A stretch of 39,245 nucleotides of DNA from Actinomadura montaniterrae (GTDB lineage: Bacteria; Actinomycetota; Actinomycetes; Streptosporangiales; Streptosporangiaceae): the NCBI RefSeq assembly GCF_008923365.1, contig NZ_WBMR01000080.1, forward strand, positions 1 through 39,245. The letters run 5' to 3'. Positions 33,199-39,245 of this stretch are shown in pieces. Position 1 is the first letter of the stretch; the number at the start of each line of letters is the position of its first letter. The notes beneath the pieces were generated by a model. That model ran no database searches, was not told where the DNA came from, and saw nothing but the letters and a program-made list of their open reading frames with translations. Made by a program: the position numbers and the translations under genes.

Positions 33199-34507
33199 GC
33201 TGCTGGGCGTGGCCGAGCGGGGAGGGGTGGGCGAGCTTGGCGAGGGGGCCCGCGTGGCCTGCTGAGAACGGGACGCTGACGCCGTGCTCGTAGGCCGTCT
33301 CGGCGTGCAGGGCGAGGTCGACGCCGCTCGTCTCGTCCTCGGCGGACACCCGGAACCCCAGCGTCTTGTCGATCAGCTTGCCGACCGCGAAGGTGACGGT
33401 GAACGCGAACAGCCCGACGACCGGGACCGCGATGGCCTGCCTGCCGAGCTGGACGCCGCCGCCCCCGGTGATCAGCCCGGCCGCGCCGCCGGTCATCGAG
33501 CGGACGGCGAGCAGCCCGATCAGCAGCGTGCCGATGATCCCGCCGACGAGGTGGACGCCGACGACGTCGAGGGAGTCGTCGTAGCCGAGGCGGTGCTTCC
33601 AGCCGACCGCGTAGGAGCAGACGACGCCCGCGACGAGCCCGACGGCGAGCGCGCCGAGCACGTTCACCGACCCGCAGGACGGGGTGATCGCGACGAGCCC
33701 GGCGACGACGCCGGACGCGGCGCCGAACGTGGTCGGGTGCCCGTCGCGGCGCTGCTCGACGAGCAGCCAGCCGAGCAGGCCGGTGCAGCCGGCGACGAGG
33801 GTGTTGAGGAAGACGGCGGCGGCGGTCCCGTTCGCGGCGAGCGCGGAGCCGGCGTTGAAGCCGAACCAGCCGAACCAGAGCAGCCCGACGCCGAGCAGCA
33901 CCATCGGCAGGTTGTGCGGGCGCATCGCCTCCTTGCGGAATCCGATGCGGGGGCCGAGGACGAGCGCCATCGCGAGCCCGGACGCGCCGGACGCGATCTC
34001 GACGACGAGGCCGCCGGCGTAGTCGAGGGCGCCGAGGTCGGAGATCCAGCCGCCGCCCCAGACCCAGTGCGCGATCGGCGCGTAGACGACGAGGGCCCAG
34101 ACGGGGACGAACACCATCCAGGCGGAGAACTTGGCGCGGTCGGCGATGGCGCCGCTGATGAGCGCGGTGGTGAGGATCGCGAAGGTGAGCTGGAAGGTCA
34201 CGAACAGCAGTGCCGGGACGTGACCATGGGGTGTCGCCGGGGTGATGCCTTTGAGGCCGATGTGCTCGAATCCGCCGAGCAGGCCGAGGCCGCCGAGATC
34301 ATGGCCGAACGCGAGGCTGTAGCCGGCGGCGAGCCAGGAGACGGTCACCAGCGCGACCGAGACCAGGCTCATCATGATCATGTTCAGCGTGCTCTTGGCG
34401 CGCACCATCCCGCCGTAGAACAGCGCGAGTCCGGGCGTCATCAGCAGGACGAGCGCGGTGCTGGCGAGCAGCCACGCGGTGTCGCCCGCATCGATCCCTG
34501 TGGGCAC
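33182..34507 (-). CDS. amt: Ammonium transporter Amt/AmtB
   Basis: A 441-residue ammonium channel with 11 membrane helices. LALFYGGMVRAKSTLNMIM is the Amt signature after helix 1; pore twin histidines fit His147 (APIAHWVWGGG) and His319 (VVGVHLVGG); WFGWFGFNAGSA and SVNVLGALAVG are conserved. A long cytosolic C-terminus ends QQQEQGA. After DYAGG the sequence is LVVEIASG, with Glu where many Amts have His. The GTG at 34505-34507 has AAGGGGGAGA upstream; the reading to 34552 adds a non-conserved segment. No glnK/glnD follow in this window. GAAAC/GTAAC motifs upstream suggest GlnR control. Confidence 0.94.
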   Translation of the reverse strand: MPTGIDAGDTAWLLASTALVLLMTPGLALFYGGMVRAKSTLNMIMMSLVSVALVTVSWLAAGYSLAFGHDLGGLGLLGGFEHIGLKGITPATPHGHVPALLFVTFQLTFAILTTALISGAIADRAKFSAWMVFVPVWALVVYAPIAHWVWGGGWISDLGALDYAGGLVVEIASGASGLAMALVLGPRIGFRKEAMRPHNLPMVLLGVGLLWFGWFGFNAGSALAANGTAAAVFLNTLVAGCTGLLGWLLVEQRRDGHPTTFGAASGVVAGLVAITPSCGSVNVLGALAVGLVAGVVCSYAVGWKHRLGYDDSLDVVGVHLVGGIIGTLLIGLLAVRSMTGGAAGLITGGGGVQLGRQAIAVPVVGLFAFTVTFAVGKLIDKTLGFRVSAEDETSGVDLALHAETAYEHGVSVPFSAGHAGPLAKLAHPSPLGHAQQQEQGA

Positions 34508-34560
34508 GGCGTCTCCCCCTTCGCGGGTCCGGTGTCCGCCATCGAGAATCACCCGTGTCC

Positions 34561-34611
34561 GTTTCGTGTCTTATGCCGCTTTGTTTCGGCTGTGTTTCAT
34601 GTTGCCGTTAC
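34561..34611 (-). promoter_or_regulatory. GlnR-like motifs upstream of amt
   Basis: On the minus strand, GTAAC (34607-34611), GAAAC (34594-34598), GAAAC (34583-34587) and GAAAC (34561-34565) line up 54-104 bp before the amt start; the two middle GAAAC words are exactly 6 nt apart, as in actinomycete GlnR boxes (gTnAc-n6-GaAAc). The GTAAC-GAAAC gap here is 8 rather than 6. Confidence 0.45.
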
Positions 34612-34742
34612 GTTGCCTTATGCTCACCGCTCACTCTTTGCATCTCGACAGTTACGAAATCCGGTGTTCTCATGAAATCGGACCCGCCATGGATGCGTTC
34701 CGGCGAAGCGCCCGCACATGGTGGGTGGCTTCGGGAGGCCCG

Positions 34743-36191
34743 ATGGTCGAGGGAGTCGGACGAGCGGAAAGAACCGGACGGAACGGTCCACGGGGGCACG
34801 GGGGCACCGGGACCGCACGCAGAGCCAGGGGCGCGCGCAGCGCGAGGCGCTCGCGGAGATCCACCGCAGACAGAGCCGCCGCACGCAAAGCCAGGGGCAC
34901 AGGCAGGACCACGGTCGCGCTGAGGGCCGCGGTCGCGCTGGCGCTGCCGGCGAGCGCCCTCGCCGCCTGCGGAGGCGGTGGCACCCCCACCCTGAACTGG
35001 TACATCAACCCCGACAACGGCGGCCAGGTCAAGCTCGCCGACGAGTGCTCCAAGGCGTCCGGCGGGCAGTACCGGATCAAGACCTCGCTGATGCCGGACG
35101 ACGCCACGCAGCAGCGCGAGCAGCTCGTCCGGCGGCTGGCCGCCAAGGACAGCGGGCTCGACCTGATGAGCCTCGACCCGGTGTTCGTCGCGGAGGCCGC
35201 GAACGCCGGATTCCTGCGGCCGTTCCCGGCGAGCCAGGCGGCGCAGTTCACGCAGGGCGTGTTCCCGGTGGCGGTGCAGAGCTCCACCTGGGACGGGAAG
35301 CTGTACGCGGCGCCGTTCTGGGCGAACACGCAACTGCTCTGGTACCGCAAGTCCGCCGTCCAGAAGGCCGGCGTCGATCCGAACGCGCCCGACTTCACCT
35401 GGGACAAGATGATCGACGCGGCGCTGCGCACCGGCACCACCGTCGGCGTGCAGGGCAACAAGTACGAGGGCTACATGGTGTGGATCAACGCCCTCGTCGC
35501 GTCCGCCGGCGGCGAGATCGTCAGCGACGCCGGCAAGGGCGACGACGCCCGGATCGACATCGACTCCCCGGCGGGGCGGGCCGCGGCGACGATCGTCCGC
35601 CGGCTGGCGACCTCGCGGGCCGCGAGCCCGACGCTGTCCACCGACATCGAGGAGCAGTCCCGCGCCCTGTTCAACGGCGCGCGCGGCGGCTTCATGGTCA
35701 ACTGGCCCTACATCTGGGCCGCGGACGCCAGCGACGCCAAGGCCGGCGTGATCGGCAAGTCGATCCCGTCCGACATCGGCTGGGCCCGCTACCCGAAGGT
35801 CGCGCCCGGCCAGGAGAGCAAGCCGCCGTTCGGCGGCATCGAGGTCGCCATCGGCGCCTACGGCAAGCACAAGAACACCTTCGCGGTGGACGCGGTCAAG
35901 TGCATCACGTCCACCGAGCACCAGAAGGAGTACATGCTCGCCGAGGGCAACCCGGCCGCGCGTCCCGCCGTCTACGACGACCCGGAGATCCAGAAGCAGT
36001 TCCCGATGGCGGGACTGATCCGCGACTCGATCAACGCGGCGGCGCCACGCCCGATCACGCCGTACTACACCGACGTGTCCGGCGCGATCCAGAGCCGCTG
36101 GCACCCGCCGGCGTCGGTGAACCCGAACGCGACGCCGCGCGAGTCCGCGACGTTCGTCCACCAGGTCCTGCGCGACCAGCGCCTGCTCTGA
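34743..36191 (+). CDS. lpqY: Trehalose-type ABC transporter substrate-binding lipoprotein (LpqY-like)
   Basis: 482 residues. Lipobox LAACGG with Cys76, then a family-1 extracellular solute-binding fold: TLNWYINPDN, QREQLVRRLAAKDSGLDLM, KLYAAPFWANTQLLWYRK, VWINALVASAGGEIVSD, GGFMVNWPYIWA, ARYPKVAPGQESKPPFGG and PITPYYTD. These align by eye with mycobacterial LpqY, and the downstream order SugA-SugB-SugC is the same, so trehalose (or a close disaccharide) uptake is likely. ATG at 34743 with GGGAGG 4-5 nt upstream gives an Arg-rich 50-residue leader before the hydrophobic signal, unusual for a lipoprotein; ATG at 34689 would be longer still and no nearer start is in frame. First gene of a four-gene operon. 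Confidence 0.88.
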   Translation: MVEGVGRAERTGRNGPRGHGGTGTARRARGARSARRSRRSTADRAAARKARGTGRTTVALRAAVALALPASALAACGGGGTPTLNWYINPDNGGQVKLADECSKASGGQYRIKTSLMPDDATQQREQLVRRLAAKDSGLDLMSLDPVFVAEAANAGFLRPFPASQAAQFTQGVFPVAVQSSTWDGKLYAAPFWANTQLLWYRKSAVQKAGVDPNAPDFTWDKMIDAALRTGTTVGVQGNKYEGYMVWINALVASAGGEIVSDAGKGDDARIDIDSPAGRAAATIVRRLATSRAASPTLSTDIEEQSRALFNGARGGFMVNWPYIWAADASDAKAGVIGKSIPSDIGWARYPKVAPGQESKPPFGGIEVAIGAYGKHKNTFAVDAVKCITSTEHQKEYMLAEGNPAARPAVYDDPEIQKQFPMAGLIRDSINAAAPRPITPYYTDVSGAIQSRWHPPASVNPNATPRESATFVHQVLRDQRLL

Positions 36192-36202
36192 AGGGACCGA
36201 CG

Positions 36203-37156
36203 ATGACCGCAGTGCACACCGCGCCGGCCGCCGGGACGCCCGCGGCGCCCGCCGCGGAGATCTCCGACCGCGGCCGCGCCGAACGCCGGCTCGGCCTGCT
36301 CCTGTCCGCGCCGGCCGTGATCGTCATGCTGGTCGTGACGGCGTACCCGCTGGTCAACGCGCTGTACCTGTCGCTGTTCAGCTACCGGATCACCGCGCCG
36401 GACGACCGCCGCTTCGTCGGCCTCGCCAACTACGGGACGGCGCTGTCCGACCCGCTGTTCTGGCAGGACGTCCTCACCACCTTCGTCATCACCTTCGTCA
36501 CCGTCGCGGTGGAGCTCGTCATCGGGTTCGCGCTCGCGATGGTGATGCACCGGGCCGTCTTCGCGCGGCGCACCGTCCGGACCGCGATCCTGCTGCCGTA
36601 CGGGATCGTCACGGTGATCTCCGCGTTCGCCTGGAAGTACGCGTTCGACCTGCAGTCGGGGTTCGTGAACTCCTGGTTCGGGCTCGGCGACTACGCCTGG
36701 TTCTCCGGCCGCTGGTCCTCGATGACCGTGATCGTCCTGTCGGAGATCTGGAAGACGACCCCGTTCGTGTCGCTGCTGCTGCTCGCCGGCCTGGCGCAGG
36801 TGCCGGGCGACCTCGGCGAGGCCGCGACGGTGGACGGCGCGACGGCGTGGCAGCGGCTGCGCCGGGTGACGATCCCGAACATGAAGGCCGCGATCCTCGT
36901 CGCGGTGCTGTTCCGCACGCTCGACGCGTGGCGGATCTTCGACAACGTCTTCGTCATGACGTCCGGCCAGCAGAAGACCGAGACGCTGTCGTTCCTCACC
37001 TACCGGCAGACGATCACCCGGACCGCGATCGGGCTCGGCGACGCGGTCGGCGTGCTGCTGTTCCTGTCGGTGGTCCTGATCGCGGTCGTGTTCATCAAGG
37101 GGTTCCGGGTCGACCTGGCGCAGGCGCGCGGCGAGCGCGGGGGAGGCGAGAAGTGA
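36203..37156 (+). CDS. sugA: ABC sugar transporter permease, SugA-like
   Basis: 317 residues, MalF-type inner-membrane permease. An Ala/Pro-rich cytosolic N-terminus leads into AERRLGLLLSAPAVIVMLVVTAYPL, with about six helices. The coupling EAA loop is EAATVDGATAWQRLRRVTIP, which contacts the SugC ATPase. ALVMHR/AMVMHR, LLPYGIVTV, EIWKTTPF and FRTLDAWRIFDN match mycobacterial SugA closely by eye. ATG with AAGGGA 7 nt upstream, 11 bp after lpqY. It overlaps the next gene by one base (TGATG). Confidence 0.9.
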   Translation: MTAVHTAPAAGTPAAPAAEISDRGRAERRLGLLLSAPAVIVMLVVTAYPLVNALYLSLFSYRITAPDDRRFVGLANYGTALSDPLFWQDVLTTFVITFVTVAVELVIGFALAMVMHRAVFARRTVRTAILLPYGIVTVISAFAWKYAFDLQSGFVNSWFGLGDYAWFSGRWSSMTVIVLSEIWKTTPFVSLLLLAGLAQVPGDLGEAATVDGATAWQRLRRVTIPNMKAAILVAVLFRTLDAWRIFDNVFVMTSGQQKTETLSFLTYRQTITRTAIGLGDAVGVLLFLSVVLIAVVFIKGFRVDLAQARGERGGGEK

Positions 37157-37986
37157 TGGAGACCGCCCGTTCCAAATGGCTGTGGGCGCTGGCGTCCCTG
37201 CTGATCCTCGTGTGGACGGTGTTCCCGATCCTGTGGATCGTGATGCTGTCGTTCAAGCAGCCCGGCGAGATCGGCAACCAGAAGGGCTTCCTGCCGCACC
37301 ACTGGACCTGGGACAACTACCGGACGGTCTTCAAGACCGACCTGTTCACCGCCGCGCTGGTCAACTCGATCGGCATCTCGCTGATCGCGACCGTGATCGG
37401 CGTCGTGTTCGCCACGCTCGTCGCGTACGCGATCGCCCGGCTGGAGTTCCCCGGCAAGAAGGCGATCCTGTCGTTCGCGCTCGCGATCGCGATGTTCCCG
37501 GTCGTGTCGCTGGTCGGGCCGCTGTTCGACCTGTGGCGCGACGTCGGCCTGTACGACACCTGGCCGGGGCTGATCATCCCGTACATCTCGTTCGCGCTGC
37601 CGCTCGCGATCTGGACGCTGTCGGCGTTCTTCCGCGAGATCCCGTGGGAGATGGAGCAGGCCGCGCAGGTCGACGGCGCGACGACGTGGCAGGCGTTCCG
37701 CAAGGTGATCGTCCCGCTGGCCGCGCCCGGCGTGTTCACCGCCGCGATCCTCACCTTCTTCTTCTGCTGGAACGACTTCGTCTTCGGGATCTCGCTGACG
37801 TCGTCGGACCGGGCCCGCGTCGTGCCCGCCGCGCTGGCGTTCTTCACCGGCGCGTCGGAGTTCCAGCAGCCGACGACCGCCATCTGCGCGGCGGCGGTCG
37901 TGGTGACCGTCCCGATCGTCGTCATCGTCCTGGCGTTCCAGCGCCGCATCGTCGCCGGGCTGACGTCCGGCGCAGTCAAGGGCTGA
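37156..37986 (+). CDS. sugB: ABC sugar transporter permease, SugB-like
   Basis: 276 residues, MalG-type permease partner of SugA. Six helices; EAA-type loop EQAAQVDGATTWQAFRKVIVP. NSIGISLIATVIGV, ARLEFPGKKA, YDTWPGLIIPYISFALPLAIWTLSAFFREIPW and the terminus FQRRIVAGLTSGAVKG closely resemble mycobacterial SugB as I recall it. ATG start overlapping the sugA stop by one base; a GTG codon directly before it (37153) is the alternative. GGAGG lies 9 nt upstream. Confidence 0.9.
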   Translation: METARSKWLWALASLLILVWTVFPILWIVMLSFKQPGEIGNQKGFLPHHWTWDNYRTVFKTDLFTAALVNSIGISLIATVIGVVFATLVAYAIARLEFPGKKAILSFALAIAMFPVVSLVGPLFDLWRDVGLYDTWPGLIIPYISFALPLAIWTLSAFFREIPWEMEQAAQVDGATTWQAFRKVIVPLAAPGVFTAAILTFFFCWNDFVFGISLTSSDRARVVPAALAFFTGASEFQQPTTAICAAAVVVTVPIVVIVLAFQRRIVAGLTSGAVKG

Positions 37987-38006
37987 GGGCCCGAGGGGGT
38001 TGAAGC

Positions 38007-39245
38007 ATGGCCGCCATCACCATGAAGAACATCGTCAAGCGGTACGGCGACGGGTTCCCGGCCGTGAACGAGGTGTCCCTGGACGTGCGGGACGGCGAGT
38101 TCATGATCCTGGTCGGGCCGTCCGGCTGCGGCAAGTCCACCCTGCTGCGGATGATCGTCGGGCTGGAGGACATCACCGGCGGCGAGATGCGCATCGGCGA
38201 GCGGGTCGTCAACAAGATCGCGCCGCGGCAGCGGAACCTGTCGATGGTGTTCCAGAACTACGCGCTGTACCCGCACCTCACGGTGTTCGAGAACATCGCG
38301 TTCCCGCTGCGGCTGGCGAAGGTGCCGCGCGAGGAGGTCGACCGCCGCGTCCGGGAGACCGCCGAGCTGCTCGAGCTCACCGAGCACCTGCAGCGCAAGC
38401 CGGCGAACCTGTCCGGCGGGCAGCGGCAGCGCGTCGCGATGGGCCGCGCGATCATCCGGCAGGCGAACGCGTTCCTGTTCGACGAGCCGCTGTCGAACCT
38501 GGACGCCAAGCTGCGCGGCCAGATGCGCACCGAGATCTCCCGGCTGCAGCGCCGGCTCGGCGTCACCACCGTGTACGTCACGCACGACCAGACGGAGGCG
38601 ATGACGCTCGGCGACCGCGTCGCGGTGCTGCGCAAGGGCGTCCTGCAGCAGGTCGGCAGCCCGCGCGAGCTGTACGAGGAGCCGGTCAACCTGTTCGTCG
38701 CGGGGTTCATCGGCTCGCCGTCGATGAACTTCCTGCCCGCGTCCGTCGACGGGACGGCGCTCGACACCCCGCTCGGCCGCTTCGAGGTCGGCGACGAGCG
38801 CAAGGCCGCCGCGGTGGCGGGCCGCGACGTCGTGCTCGTCGGGATCCGTCCCGAGCACTTCGAGGACGCCGCGCTGGTCGGCGCGGACAAGAAGGCGCGC
38901 GGCAGCACGGTCAGCGCGCGCGTCGACGTCACCGAGTGGCTCGGCAACGAGCTGTACGCGTACGTCCCGTACGAGGCGCCGGACGACCTCGCCGCGCAGC
39001 TCCGCGACCTGTCCCGCGAGCTGGACAGCGACCAGCTGCGCACGCAGGCGGTGGTGGCGCTGGACGCGTCCAGCGGGATCACGGCGGGCGACGCGGCGGA
39101 GCTGTGGATCGACACCTCGAAGATCCACATCTTCGATCCGGCGAGCGGCGAGAACCTCACCCGCGACGAGACGCGGGTGGCGGAGCTGGCGCGGGTGGCC
39201 GAGCGCGCCCGCGAGGCGCAGCGCCGCGCGCAGCGTCCCGGCGAG
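38007..39245 (+). CDS. sugC: ABC transporter ATPase, SugC/MsiK/UgpC type (3' end outside window)
   Basis: The first 413 codons run off the right edge. Walker A GPSGCGKST (37-45), Q-loop VFQNYALYP (Gln83), signature LSGGQRQR (135-142), Walker B FLFDEP (157-161, Glu160), D-loop SNLDAKL, switch VTHDQTEAMT (His193). After residue 240 comes the OB-type regulatory domain of CUT1-class ATPases (FIGSPSMNFLP, VGIRPEHFED, VTEWLGNELYAYVP, LWIDTSKIHIFDPASGENL). An Arg/Ala-rich tail (REAQRRAQRPGE) extends beyond the usual end and is still open. ATG 20 bp after sugB with GAGGGGG upstream. Dedicated energiser for the LpqY-SugAB importer. Confidence 0.93.
   Translation, partial: MAAITMKNIVKRYGDGFPAVNEVSLDVRDGEFMILVGPSGCGKSTLLRMIVGLEDITGGEMRIGERVVNKIAPRQRNLSMVFQNYALYPHLTVFENIAFPLRLAKVPREEVDRRVRETAELLELTEHLQRKPANLSGGQRQRVAMGRAIIRQANAFLFDEPLSNLDAKLRGQMRTEISRLQRRLGVTTVYVTHDQTEAMTLGDRVAVLRKGVLQQVGSPRELYEEPVNLFVAGFIGSPSMNFLPASVDGTALDTPLGRFEVGDERKAAAVAGRDVVLVGIRPEHFEDAALVGADKKARGSTVSARVDVTEWLGNELYAYVPYEAPDDLAAQLRDLSRELDSDQLRTQAVVALDASSGITAGDAAELWIDTSKIHIFDPASGENLTRDETRVAELARVAERAREAQRRAQRPGE

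Noticed and set aside
37317..39128. 603-codon minus-strand frame across sugB-sugC
   Set aside because: Antisense of a clear permease and ABC ATPase with intact motifs.

Overview
The window is about 39 kb of chromosomal DNA from a GC-rich actinomycete. Third codon positions are almost all G or C, GTG/TTG starts are common, and several genes look leaderless. The core gene order purF-purM, DUF3073, valine/leucine dehydrogenase, a conserved hypothetical, bldC is typical of sporulating Actinomycetota. The protein style (pseudokinase with a proline-rich linker, DUF6243, DUF7059-type methyltransferase, LpqY-SugABC) would fit Actinomadura or another Thermomonosporaceae member; that genus guess is inference.

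Layout. (1) 1-2494: 3' part of purL (purine synthesis), carrying an unusual repetitive N-terminal extension that enters from outside the window. (2) 2554-5311: two GNAT acetyltransferases and four small hypothetical proteins. (3) about 5480-7690: a gene-poor accessory island flanked by an 18/19 direct repeat. It holds a small secreted four-cysteine protein, a low-GC hypothetical ORF and the C-terminal stump of a tyrosine recombinase. (4) 7724-12350, minus strand: a secreted coiled-coil protein with a peptidase-like C-terminal domain, a secreted S8 protease, and a membrane protein kinase homologue lacking catalytic residues. (5) 12587-21379: sterol-carrier-like protein, LamG-like protein, small DUF4190-type membrane protein, purF-purM, DUF3073, vdh, a bldC-linked hypothetical, bldC and a TetR regulator. 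(6) 21673-30293: LacI regulator, small conserved protein, amidase lipoprotein, divergent MFS transporter/ArsR pair with twin operators, SAM methyltransferase, CaCA-type cation exchanger and pyrD. (7) 30368-39245: a leaderless micro-ORF, DUF6243 protein, a repeat-built Trp/Arg-rich membrane protein divergent from a COG4315-type lipoprotein, an ammonium transporter with GlnR-like upstream motifs, and the operon lpqY-sugA-sugB-sugC (trehalose-type ABC importer), whose ATPase gene runs off the right end.

How they fit together. Purine and pyrimidine synthesis genes (purL, purF, purM, pyrD) and nitrogen/amino-acid genes (amt, vdh) form the housekeeping frame. bldC is a developmental regulator. Envelope functions (S8 protease, amidase, COG4315 lipoprotein, Trp/Arg-rich membrane protein, pseudokinase) are numerous. 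No complete mobile element, CRISPR array, tRNA or rRNA gene was seen. The less ordinary signals are: a direct-repeat-bounded recombinase remnant; 3' ends where short repeats copy the last codons plus stop; a catalytically degraded receptor kinase; a 30/60-residue repeat membrane protein; symmetric twin ArsR-type operators; and at least eight genes with a -10-like hexamer 6-7 nt before the start codon.
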